36,790 nt of DNA. Source: JAYQPQ01 sp038145405 (GTDB taxonomy: Bacteria; Pseudomonadota; Gammaproteobacteria; Pseudomonadales; GM7GCV1). The stretch lies in the NCBI GenBank assembly GCA_038145405.1, contig JAYQPQ010000010.1:1-36790 (forward strand). Direction: 5' to 3'. The notes under the pieces are model-generated. The model had not been told where the DNA came from, did no database searches, and was given only the letters and a program-made list of their open reading frames with translations. Below, in pieces: positions 1 to 7,426 of the stretch. Position 1 is the stretch's first letter. Each line of letters opens with the position of its first letter. The position numbers were made by a program, and so were the translations under genes.

Positions 1-760
1 GTTGCGGCTCGAGCTTCATATCGCCGCGCACAATATCGCCACGATAGATGCCCATGGAAATCATCAGGCTGCGACCCTTGGTGTCCACGGCGGTGCGGTA
101 CACCTGGGCAATGGGAGCATTGATCGGCAATTTCATCAGCTCGGAGATTTCAATATCTGCGGCGCCGATGGTCAGGGTCTGCTGCGCGTCCTGGATTTTC
201 ACGCCAGGCGCTTGGGATACCAGGCGCAGGGCGGTTAGTTCGGAAAAGGCCTGTTCGTTAATCCCGGCCGCGATATCTTCGTCGATAAAGACATCGGTGA
301 GCAGAAAGGGAGAGTCATCGCGCCAATGGCGTCGGCGCAAGTGACGATAGCCCTCGGTCAGTTTGCCGATCGGGTGCGGCACAATCGGCGGCGATTCGCG
401 ATGATGATCGGACAGCACTTCGATGCGAACGCCCTCGCGGCGGCTCAGAAGTCCGTTCCAGTCAGTTTGCACTTCCAGCCAAAACAGGTCTTGGGGGCGC
501 TTGTTGACAAAGGTGCCCTTGGCGCGAAAGCGGGAGATAAGGCCTTCGGATTCGAGCAAACCCAGGGCCTGTCGAATGGTCGCTCGGGCCACACCGCATT
601 CGCTGGCCAGCTCTTCCACTGTGGGGATTTGTTCATTGAGTGGCCAGGTGCCGGTTTCAATGCGACGGCGAAACAATCCGGCCAGCTGGAGGTAGCGCGG
701 TATGGCACTGCGGGCTAGATCGGCCTGGCTAGAGGATTTTTTGTTAAAACTGTGCGGCAT
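1..760 (-). CDS. GntR-family transcriptional regulator with UTRA domain (3' end outside window)
   Basis: This is a cytoplasmic DNA-binding repressor or activator of the HutC/FarR branch of GntR. Reading the minus strand from an ATG at 760-758 gives an open frame to the window edge (253 codons seen). The N-terminal winged helix includes PRYLQLAGLFRRRIETG, the core VEELASECGVARATIRQAL and the wing RFRAKGTFV. The rest reads as a UTRA ligand-binding domain, with YRHLRRRHWRDDSPFLLTD and a late stretch IAQVYRTAVDTKGR. It lacks only its C-terminus. It diverges from the thiolase gene, and the dyad and direct repeat between them are candidate operators. The effector is unknown; an acyl-CoA or aromatic-pathway intermediate is only a guess from the neighbour. 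Family assignment is firm, ligand is not. Confidence 0.88.
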   Translation of the reverse strand, partial: MPHSFNKKSSSQADLARSAIPRYLQLAGLFRRRIETGTWPLNEQIPTVEELASECGVARATIRQALGLLESEGLISRFRAKGTFVNKRPQDLFWLEVQTDWNGLLSRREGVRIEVLSDHHRESPPIVPHPIGKLTEGYRHLRRRHWRDDSPFLLTDVFIDEDIAAGINEQAFSELTALRLVSQAPGVKIQDAQQTLTIGAADIEISELMKLPINAPIAQVYRTAVDTKGRSLMISMGIYRGDIVRGDMKLEPQ

Positions 761-847
761 AGTTGTCCACTGGTTAAGGAGAGCCTAAATGCTGTGGTCA
801 GTTGTGCAGGTAATGCGTAGGGCGTTGGTTTTTCCGTATGCGTCCGG

Positions 848-880
848 CAGCATCGTTGTTATCCAGTAACAGCCATGCTG
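848..880. promoter_or_regulatory. 33-bp nested dyad in divergent intergenic region, candidate operator
   Basis: Outer arms CAGCAT (848-853) and ATGCTG (875-880) enclose inner arms TGTTA (857-861) and TAACA (867-871) around a 5-base centre; only the three-base segments between the arms fail to pair. It lies between the divergent GntR and thiolase genes, where a GntR-type dimer would be expected to bind. An RNA hairpin in a leader is the alternative. The function is inferred. Confidence 0.4.
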
Positions 881-900
881 TTGTTCTTCATCTAACCCGT

Positions 901-930
901 TAAGTATAAAAATATGAATGTTAGTATAAA
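901..930 (+). promoter_or_regulatory. Direct repeat in the thiolase promoter region
   Basis: TAAGTATAAA at 901-910 recurs as TTAGTATAAA at 921-930, one mismatch apart and spaced exactly 20 bp, about two helical turns, on the same DNA face. The stretch is AT-rich within GC-rich surroundings. TATAAA at 925-930 could serve as a -10 box. It may be the thiolase promoter, a pair of regulator half-sites, or both. Confidence 0.35.
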
Positions 931-978
931 GCCTATCTTGAGCAGCTTGAAACGACTCCCTCGAGGCGCCGCAAATCC

Positions 979-2202
979 ATGAAAGCACCATTACAACAAC
1001 AGGCATTTATTTGTGATGCGGTCCGTACGCCCTTTGGCAAGTTCGGTGGCGCCTTGTCATCGGTTCGTGCCGACGATTTGGGTGCCCTGCCGATCAAGGC
1101 GCTCATGCAACGCAACGCGGACCTCGATTGGTCCAGCGTCGACGACCTGTTTTATGGCTGCGCCAATCAGGCCGGCGAGGACAATCGCAATGTCGGCCGC
1201 ATGTCGCTGCTGCTCGCGGGCCTGCCGGAAACGGTGCCCGGAGTAACCGTTAATCGCCTGTGTGGCTCTGGGCTGGATGCGCTGGCCCAGGCCGCACGAG
1301 CAGTGCGTACTGCCGAAGCAAATCTGGTCATTGCCGGCGGCGTAGAGAGTATGACCCGTGCGCCCTTTGTCATGGCCAAGGCCGCCAGCGCTTTTGCTCG
1401 TTCCGCCCAGATGGAGGACACCACCATTGGCTGGCGCTTTGTGAACCCGATGATGGAAAAGGCCTATGGCGTCGATTCGATGCCGCAGACGGCCGAAAAT
1501 CTTGCCAGAGAGTTCGCTATCTCGAGAGCCGATCAGGATGCCTTTGCGCTCCGCAGTCAGCAGCGATATATGAGAGCTCAGGCAGCGGGGCGCTTTGCAG
1601 AGGAACTGATCTCCGTACCCATACAGGTCGGCAAGCAGGCGGAAACCCGGTTTTCGGAGGATGAACAACCGCGCCCGGATACCTCTCTCGACGCATTGGC
1701 CAGGCTCAAACCTATCGTAAGCCCAGACGGCAGTGTGACAGCTGGCAATGCCTCAGGCCTCAACGATGGGGCCTGTGCACTGTTGGTAGCCAGTGAAGCT
1801 GCCGTGCAGGCCCACTCGCTCAGGCCGCTGGCCAGAATTGTGGCGGCTACCACTGCGGGCGTAGCGCCCCGCGTCATGGGGATCGGGCCTGTTCCGGCTG
1901 TGCAGAAAGTTCTTCAGTTAAGCGGCTTGCGCCTGGATCAGATGGATGTAATCGAGCTCAACGAAGCTTTTGCGGCGCAAGCATTAGCCTGTTCGCGTCA
2001 GCTTGGCTTGCCGGACGACGCCGATTGGATTAATCCCAACGGTGGAGCCATTGCCCTGGGTCACCCCCTGGGTGCCAGCGGTGCGAGGTTGGCAGCAACG
2101 GCAGCCTATGAATTGCAGCGTCGAGGGGGAAAGTATGCACTCTGTGCCATGTGTATCGGGGTGGGGCAGGGCATCGCGCTGGTTTTGGAGTGGGTGACCT
2201 AG
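979..2202 (+). CDS. Thiolase, 3-oxoadipyl-CoA thiolase type (acetyl-CoA acyltransferase)
   Basis: This 407-residue enzyme is a degradative thiolase that would split a 3-oxoacyl-CoA with CoA to release acetyl-CoA. The nucleophilic Cys95 sits in NRLCGSG. The later active-site blocks are NEAFAAQ, GGAIALGHPLGASGAR (catalytic His) and the second Cys in CIGVGQG. Internal blocks GCANQAGEDNRNV, EDTTIGWRFVNP and YGVDSMPQTAEN are those I associate with PcaF/PaaJ, the beta-ketoadipate and phenylacetate thiolases, rather than PhaA or FadA. No other pathway genes are nearby, so the exact substrate stays open. ATG at 979 fits the family N-terminus, though its ribosome site is weak (GAGG at 964-967). The gene appears monocistronic: a terminator starts at the base after the stop. 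Confidence 0.9.
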   Translation: MKAPLQQQAFICDAVRTPFGKFGGALSSVRADDLGALPIKALMQRNADLDWSSVDDLFYGCANQAGEDNRNVGRMSLLLAGLPETVPGVTVNRLCGSGLDALAQAARAVRTAEANLVIAGGVESMTRAPFVMAKAASAFARSAQMEDTTIGWRFVNPMMEKAYGVDSMPQTAENLAREFAISRADQDAFALRSQQRYMRAQAAGRFAEELISVPIQVGKQAETRFSEDEQPRPDTSLDALARLKPIVSPDGSVTAGNASGLNDGACALLVASEAAVQAHSLRPLARIVAATTAGVAPRVMGIGPVPAVQKVLQLSGLRLDQMDVIELNEAFAAQALACSRQLGLPDDADWINPNGGAIALGHPLGASGARLAATAAYELQRRGGKYALCAMCIGVGQGIALVLEWVT

Positions 2203-2230
2203 GGGGCCAGGTTGCTGGCTCCGATTTTTT
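2203..2230 (+). terminator. Rho-independent terminator of the thiolase gene
   Basis: An 8-bp stem (2203-2210 with 2215-2222, one G-U pair) with loop GTTG is followed by GA and six T residues. It begins directly after the thiolase stop codon. Confidence 0.85.
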
Positions 2231-2350
2231 GCTGGCCAGGCACCTCGAAACGCTTAGCTTTCAGCGCGGAAATGCTACACTCGCCACCCGATTGAGGTCG
2301 AAAGGTTTACGACAAGATCTTTCGAACTCTTTGCATCGGGAGCCACCTGT

Positions 2351-3847
2351 CTGAGCAGTCGTATCTCCGCCTTTTCCTTTCTCGGTAATGCACCTTCCTG
2401 GTACAAATCGAGTCTGCTCGCTTTCCTGATTCTGAATCCCCTGATCCTGCTGCTATTTGGCCCCTTTGTTCTGGGCTGGCTGCTGGTCGCGCAATTCATC
2501 TTTACCCTGGTCATGGCGCTGCGTTGTTACCCCTTGGCGCCGGGCGGCCTGCTGCTGCTGGAAGCTATTCTGCTGGGGCTGACCTCGCCGGCCAGCATCT
2601 ATCACGAGACGGAAGCCGCTGCCAAAGTGATCCTGTTGCTGATCTTTATGGTCGCCGGTATTTACTTCCTCAAGGACCTTCTGCTGTTTGTTTTCGCCCG
2701 TATCCTGCTGGGCATCCGCTCGAAAATTGCCCTGTCGCTGACGCTTTGCTGCACAGCTGCCGTGCTTTCGGCATTTCTCGATGCGCTGACGGTGACCGCT
2801 TTCCTGATCACCGTGATGTTCAGCGTATTTGCCGTCTACCATCGCATCGCTTCGGGCAAGGGTTTCTATGACGAGCACGACAGTTCGCAGGATGCCACCG
2901 TGCTGGAGCTGAATCGCAATGACCTCCAACAATTGCGCGCCTTTCTGCGCAGCCTGGTCATGCACGCCGCCGTTGGTACGACCCTGGGTGGCGTGCTGAC
3001 TTTGGTCGGCGAGCCGCAAAACCTGCTGATTGGATCGGTCGCTGGCTGGGGGTTTATTGACTATTTTCTGCGCATGGCGCCCGTATCCCTGCCGGTCTTT
3101 GTGATCGGACTGGCCACCTGCTGGGCTGTCGAGCGCTGGCGCTTTTTTGGGTACGGTGTCGGCCTGCCGGCCCGCGCACGGGCAGCTTTGATGGAATACG
3201 ACGCTGCCGAACAGGCCAAGCGCACCGCTCAGGACCGGGCCGTGCTGGTGGTGCAGTCATTAGTTGTGGTTTTTCTGGTCACCGCCTTGATTCTGCAGTG
3301 GGCGGAAGTCGGTTTGATCGGTCTCGGCGTGATCGTGCTGGCCACCGCGTTTAGCGGCATCGTACGCGAAGAGCAGATGGGTCCGGCCTTTACCGGGGCG
3401 CTGCCCTTTACAGCGCTGCTGGTGGTGTTTTTTGGCATCGTCGCCATCATTCACGACCAGGAGCTGTTTGGCGGAGTGATCCAGTGGGCTATGCACCAGC
3501 CTCCCCGCATTCAGCCGCTGGTGTTCTTTCTAGCTGACGGGGTGTTGTCGGCAATCAGCGATAACGTCTTTGTCGCCACCATCTATATCAGCGAAGTGAA
3601 GGCGGCGCTGGATGCCAGCCTCATCAGCCGCGAGCATTTCGACCTGTTGGCCGTGGCGATCAGTACTGGCACCAATATCCCCAGCGTGGCCACACCGAAC
3701 GGTCAGGCGGCCTTTCTCTTTCTGCTCACCTCGGCATTGGCACCCCTGATCCGGTTGTCCTACGGGCGCATGGTGTGGATGGCGCTGCCCTACACCCTGA
3801 GCATGACGGCGGTCGGTTTGCTGGCAGTCTGGATTAGTTTGAACTAG
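2351..3847 (+). CDS. nhaB: Na+/H+ antiporter NhaB, apparently with a CTG start codon
   Basis: NhaB is an inner-membrane electrogenic Na+/H+ antiporter for sodium and pH homeostasis. Signature stretches include GPFVLGWLLVAQFIFTLVMA, SAFLDALTVTAFLI, GEPQNLLIG, AISDNVFVATIYI and the C-terminal SVATPNGQAAFLFLLTSALA. The first ATG in frame (2513) would remove the conserved first 54 residues. The frame continues upstream through LGNAPSWYKSSLLAF, matching the NhaB N-terminus, and the only start-like codon there is CTG at 2351, eight bases after GGGAG (2338-2342). That start gives 498 residues, close to the roughly 500-513 usual for the family. Identity is certain; the CTG start is inferred, and no ATG, GTG or TTG lies in this frame between 2282 and 2513. 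Confidence 0.93.
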   Translation: MSSRISAFSFLGNAPSWYKSSLLAFLILNPLILLLFGPFVLGWLLVAQFIFTLVMALRCYPLAPGGLLLLEAILLGLTSPASIYHETEAAAKVILLLIFMVAGIYFLKDLLLFVFARILLGIRSKIALSLTLCCTAAVLSAFLDALTVTAFLITVMFSVFAVYHRIASGKGFYDEHDSSQDATVLELNRNDLQQLRAFLRSLVMHAAVGTTLGGVLTLVGEPQNLLIGSVAGWGFIDYFLRMAPVSLPVFVIGLATCWAVERWRFFGYGVGLPARARAALMEYDAAEQAKRTAQDRAVLVVQSLVVVFLVTALILQWAEVGLIGLGVIVLATAFSGIVREEQMGPAFTGALPFTALLVVFFGIVAIIHDQELFGGVIQWAMHQPPRIQPLVFFLADGVLSAISDNVFVATIYISEVKAALDASLISREHFDLLAVAISTGTNIPSVATPNGQAAFLFLLTSALAPLIRLSYGRMVWMALPYTLSMTAVGLLAVWISLN

Positions 3848-3893
3848 TCCGCGCAGGGACTTTTCCCGAATTCACATTTCTTTTTTTTGTGCT

Positions 3894-3917
3894 TCAGGCC
3901 CTCTGGCGCCAGCCTGA
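3894..3917 (+). other. Hairpin-forming sequence upstream of the mechanosensitive channel gene
   Basis: TCAGGC (3894-3899) pairs with GCCTGA (3912-3917) around a 12-base loop that itself contains the palindrome TGGCGCCA. A run of eight T lies upstream of it, not downstream, so it is not a standard terminator for nhaB. It may be a leader structure of the MscS-MgtE operon, but no known Mg2+ riboswitch is recognisable. Confidence 0.25.
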
Positions 3918-3962
3918 GGGCAATGATAGTTTGTGCCTTACCACTCTCCCCGAGGACGCCGC

Positions 3963-4844
3963 GTGGAAGACGAATCCGGCTTTATCCTGGACTGGCGGGT
4001 CGCCCTGCAACAGACCTTTAGCGATCTGGCGCGCCAGATAATCGACTATGCGCCGCAAATCATCGGCGCTCTACTGCTTCTAATTGCCGGCTGGTTGGCT
4101 GCCAGGTTACTGCGCCTGACGGTAGAGCGACTGGTCACCGGGCTGGATTCCCTCTTTGTGCGCCTGGCGCGCCAGGGCGATACGGTCCACCAGCATTACA
4201 TCAAATCCTTTTATGCCCGCGTGCTGGGGCGCGCGGTATTCTGGATTGTCCTGCTCTTTTTCGCCGCGGCCAGCGCCAACATGCTCGGCTGGAATTTGTT
4301 TAGCGGCTGGCTGGATGGCCTGATTGGCTATCTGCCCAATCTCATCACCGGCATTTTTATCATCCTGGCGGGCGTGCTAATCAGCGGCGGCGCGCGCGCG
4401 GCCATTCTGTCGGCGGCCAGCTCGGCGGGCCTGGTGCATTCGGCCCTGCTTGGGCGCCTCACTCAGGTGGTCATCGTCTTTGTTGCTTCGGTCGTGGGCA
4501 TCGAGCAATTGGGCATCAATGTTGATTTTCTGACCACTTTGCTCATCGTGCTGGTAGCGGTGGTGTCCAGTGGGGCCATTCTGGCGTTCAGCCTGGGCGC
4601 GCAGGACATGGTGGCCAATCTGATCGGCGCTCACCATCTGCGCAAGCACTGTGCGCCGGGCGATATTTTGGTTGTCGATGATACCGAGGGTGAGCTGGCC
4701 GAAATTACCGCCACCACCTTTATTCTGGATACCGACGAGGGCAAGGTCATCCTGCCGGCAGCCAATATTCATCGCAAATCGATGCAGGTCTTGTATCGCC
4801 GCACCGATGCCGAATACGTGCCCGCTGAGGAAGTCGACGAGTGA
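3963..4844 (+). CDS. Small MscS-family mechanosensitive channel protein (TM-helix type)
   Basis: This is an inner-membrane protein of about 293 residues. It has roughly five hydrophobic segments (for example IIGALLLLIAGWLAARLL, AVFWIVLLFFAAASANMLG, LITGIFIILAGVLISGG and TTLLIVLVAVVSSGAILAF) followed by a short MscS beta domain containing LGAQDMVANLIGA and DEGKVILPAANI. The architecture resembles CmpX-like 'TM_helix' MscS relatives rather than classical MscS. I chose GTG at 3963 because GAGGA (3951-3955) lies seven bases before it; an in-frame GTG at 3933 is possible but has no ribosome site. Its stop overlaps the next start at 4841. Role in osmotic release is inferred from the family; coupling to MgtE suggests a link to Mg2+ or membrane tension. 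Confidence 0.85.
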   Translation: MEDESGFILDWRVALQQTFSDLARQIIDYAPQIIGALLLLIAGWLAARLLRLTVERLVTGLDSLFVRLARQGDTVHQHYIKSFYARVLGRAVFWIVLLFFAAASANMLGWNLFSGWLDGLIGYLPNLITGIFIILAGVLISGGARAAILSAASSAGLVHSALLGRLTQVVIVFVASVVGIEQLGINVDFLTTLLIVLVAVVSSGAILAFSLGAQDMVANLIGAHHLRKHCAPGDILVVDDTEGELAEITATTFILDTDEGKVILPAANIHRKSMQVLYRRTDAEYVPAEEVDE

Positions 4845-5698
4845 GCGGCGCGATGGTTGAGCTGCGCGCTGATCTCACCGATCGCTTTATCAGTGATCAT
4901 CCCGACGCGGCTGCTCGCGTGCTTGAGCAGATGGCGGCGGACGACATCGGCAACTGGCTGCCTTCGCTGCCCTTGCATCAGGCCTGTCGAGTGCTCGAGC
5001 GAACCCTGCCAGCCTATGCCGGTAGAGCTCTCTCCGACATGGATTCGCGCTATGCGGCCGAGCTGTTTGGTTGCCTCTCTTCCACCACGGCGGCCGCCAT
5101 TTTGCGCGCCTGTACCCCGTCGCGACGTCGGGACTTGCTGGCTCGCATGAATCCATCCACCTCCACGCAGATACGCATGCTGCTGAATTTTGCCGAAGAT
5201 TCGGTGGGCTACTGGATGCAGGCCAATGTCTTTGTGCTGCCGCAGGATATCCCGGTAGAGGAAGCCCTGCGGCGCCTCGGCGGCGAGCCGGGGCAGTTGG
5301 ATACAGAGACGTTACTGGTGCTGGACCGTGATCGTATCCTGCGCGGCGGCGTTTCCGTCGCAACCCTGTTGCGTGCCAGTCCGGACAAGCTGATCGCCGA
5401 AATTCTGTCACCCGTTCCCTACGCGGTGCCGGCCCGCATGTCGCTGATGGGGGTGCAACACCACGAAGCCTGGCAGAGCTGGCAATGGTTGCCGGTTATC
5501 AACAAGCTGCGCCAGTTTGTCGGTCTGTTGCGCCATATCGACATGCACCATGGCCTGGAGCAACTGACGCGCGCCCATCCGGCCGGCCGCAGTCCGACCG
5601 ATGGCATGGAGCTGGCCAAGGTGTACGGCGAAACCCTGCTGGCCCTGTTCGGCACCTTTTCCGAAGTGTTTTTGCCGCGCAAGGATCGTCGCGAATGA
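4841..5698 (+). CDS. Soluble MgtE-like protein (N-domain plus degenerate CBS region, no channel domain)
   Basis: The 285-residue product has no membrane segment. Its first half is a helical repeat resembling the MgtE N-domain (HPDAAARVLEQMAADDIGNW and following helices). It then has NFAEDSVGYWMQANVFVLP, which parallels YPENSAGRLMDTRLVAF in the MgtE encoded next door, followed by a CBS-like stretch (VEEALRRL, LLVLDRDRILRGGVSVATLL, WLPVINKLRQFVGLLRHID). It therefore looks like the cytosolic sensor half of MgtE without the pore. It overlaps both neighbours (GTG inside the MscS stop, TGA inside the mgtE ATG), so the three are translationally coupled. It may regulate or assemble with MgtE; this is inference. 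ATG at 4853 is an alternative start. Confidence 0.72.
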   Translation: MSGAMVELRADLTDRFISDHPDAAARVLEQMAADDIGNWLPSLPLHQACRVLERTLPAYAGRALSDMDSRYAAELFGCLSSTTAAAILRACTPSRRRDLLARMNPSTSTQIRMLLNFAEDSVGYWMQANVFVLPQDIPVEEALRRLGGEPGQLDTETLLVLDRDRILRGGVSVATLLRASPDKLIAEILSPVPYAVPARMSLMGVQHHEAWQSWQWLPVINKLRQFVGLLRHIDMHHGLEQLTRAHPAGRSPTDGMELAKVYGETLLALFGTFSEVFLPRKDRRE

Positions 5699-7026
5699 GC
5701 GCATCCGCCTCTGCTGAAAACAAGTTACTCGAGACCTTCAGCCAGGCCTTTATGGAGCGCTATCCGCGCGAGGCAGCGCGGCGCGTCGAGCTGATGCCGG
5801 TAGCGCCAGCTGCCGAATTGCTGCAAGGATTGCCGGCGTCCCGACTGGCCCGACTCTGGGAGTATCTGCCGCCCTTAAGTGCGGAGAATCTGGCGCTCGA
5901 ATTATTGCCCAGGCAGCTTGCTGAGCTACTCGCGCATCTGCCGGTTGGGCCGGCGGCCACGCTGCTCGCTGCAATGGAAGCGCAGCGCCGCGAGGCGGTG
6001 CTGCAGGTTTGCCCCGCTGCGCTGGCGCGCGAACTGCGCGACACGTTGGCCTATCCGGAGAATTCTGCCGGTCGTCTGATGGATACGCGCCTGGTGGCCT
6101 TCAATGAAAATACAGCGGTGGGTGACGCCCTGCAAACCCTGCGTGAGCGAGGCGCTCAGGTCATTCGGTATTTGTTTTTGCTCGACGACGAATTGCGCCT
6201 GATCGGCGAGGTGGATGTCCATCGGCTGGCCCTGGCCGACCCCCGCGCCCACCTGGCGGCGTTGAAAAACCCGGTGGCTACCTCGGTGATGGTAATGGAA
6301 CATCGCGACGATGTGGTGGCTGCCTTTGAGGAGTTTCGTCGCCAGGCGCTACCCGTGGTCGACACGGAAAACCGCCTGGTTGGCGTGATCCACGGTAAGG
6401 GTCTACTGGATACAGTGCAGGAAGACCTGGCTTCTGACCTGCAGGCCATGGTGGGTGTAAGTCGCGACGAGCGCGCCAAATCCTCGAGTCTTTTTGCCGT
6501 GCGCAAACGACTGCCCTGGCTGGTAATCAACCTCGGAACGGCCTTTCTGGCCGCCTCGGTGGTCGGTCTGTTCGAGGGCACCATTGCCCAGTTCACCGCG
6601 CTTGCCGTCCTGCTTCCAGTCGCCGCCGGACAGTCCGGTAATACCGGTGCCCAGGCCCTGGCCGTGACCATGCGCGGCCTGACCCTGCGCGAGATCAGCA
6701 CGCGCGACTGGTGGCGTATGCTGATCAAGGAAATCGGTGCCGGCATGCTCAATGGCCTGGCCATCGCCATTATCTGTGCCCTGGGTGTGTATCTGTGGAG
6801 CCAAAGCTATGGCCTGGCCCTGGTGATGGCCCTGGCCATGGTGATATCCATGACGGTGGCGGGGGTCGCTGGCGCGGTGGTGCCTATGCTGCTGAAACGC
6901 CTGGGCGTGGATCCGGCGTCCTCCTCGTCAATTGTGTTGACCACCATTACCGATATCGCCGGGTTTTTGTCCTTTCTCGGCATTGCGACGCTGCTGTCGG
7001 CGATGCTGATCAGCGCACCGGTCTAA
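5695..7026 (+). CDS. mgtE: Magnesium transporter MgtE
   Basis: MgtE is a dimeric inner-membrane Mg2+ channel gated by cytosolic Mg2+. The 443-residue protein has the complete order: N-domain (about 10-130), two CBS motifs (about 133-255, including QALPVVDTENRLVGVIHG), then a five-helix channel domain from about residue 275. The pore signature LLPVAAGQSGNTGAQALAVT and the Asp-containing last helix (VLTTITDIAGFLSFLG), which forms the cation site in the family, are both present. ATG at 5695 overlaps the preceding stop as ATGA. Longer upstream extension of this frame is only a shadow of the companion gene. Length is normal for the family. Confidence 0.92.
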   Translation: MSASASAENKLLETFSQAFMERYPREAARRVELMPVAPAAELLQGLPASRLARLWEYLPPLSAENLALELLPRQLAELLAHLPVGPAATLLAAMEAQRREAVLQVCPAALARELRDTLAYPENSAGRLMDTRLVAFNENTAVGDALQTLRERGAQVIRYLFLLDDELRLIGEVDVHRLALADPRAHLAALKNPVATSVMVMEHRDDVVAAFEEFRRQALPVVDTENRLVGVIHGKGLLDTVQEDLASDLQAMVGVSRDERAKSSSLFAVRKRLPWLVINLGTAFLAASVVGLFEGTIAQFTALAVLLPVAAGQSGNTGAQALAVTMRGLTLREISTRDWWRMLIKEIGAGMLNGLAIAIICALGVYLWSQSYGLALVMALAMVISMTVAGVAGAVVPMLLKRLGVDPASSSSIVLTTITDIAGFLSFLGIATLLSAMLISAPV

Positions 7027-7119
7027 AAGTGTTGCTGTCTCTGGCCGCAGGCCGTGTTTCTTGGGTATGCTAGGGACCCTTAGCGGCCATAGCGGCCCCG
7101 GCCAGCGCAGGAGTTGCCA

Positions 7120-7392
7120 GTGAAGATCACCATCGATATCGATATGACCCCCGACGAGGCCCGTAAACTGATGGGCATGCCCGATCTGGAGCCGTTGCAA
7201 CAGGCCATGATGAAGCGGCTGGAAGAAAAGATGCACGAAGCACTGGAGGAAATGAGCCAGCCCGACTATCTGTTCAAGCGCTTCTTTCCAATTGGGGTGC
7301 AGGGCATGGAGCAGTTCTCCCGCATGACCCAGGAGGTCATGGAGAAGGCGACCCAGCAAGCAGGAAGCGGTCGCAAGAAGAGTGCCTCCTGA
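7120..7392 (+). CDS. Small conserved protein, DUF6489-like
   Basis: This is a 90-residue acidic, Met-rich soluble protein of unknown function. It begins MKITIDIDMTPDEARKLMG and continues with a helical region (MMKRLEEKMHEALEEM) and a C-terminal amphipathic helix (GMEQFSRMTQEVMEKA). I recognise the DUF6489 pattern of an N-terminal ITIDIDxTPxEAR strand-turn followed by LPxGxxGMEQ-type text. GTG at 7120 is preferred because CAGGAG (7108-7113) ends six bases upstream; TTG at 7114 would sit directly on it. It precedes the ATP-grasp gene by 34 bases in the same direction and could share its transcript. Confidence 0.75.
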   Translation: MKITIDIDMTPDEARKLMGMPDLEPLQQAMMKRLEEKMHEALEEMSQPDYLFKRFFPIGVQGMEQFSRMTQEVMEKATQQAGSGRKKSAS

Positions 7393-7426
7393 TCCCGTTA
7401 ACGCCATTCAGCAGTAAGTAGACACG

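Noticed and set aside
1057..1668. A 203-codon minus-strand frame opposite the thiolase
   Set aside because: The plus-strand thiolase is complete with all motifs; the opposite frame has no recognisable domain and no ribosome site.
3880..3919. T-run plus hairpin after nhaB as an intrinsic terminator
   Set aside because: The T-run precedes the hairpin on the plus strand, and on the minus strand it would be an A-run, so the order is wrong on both strands.
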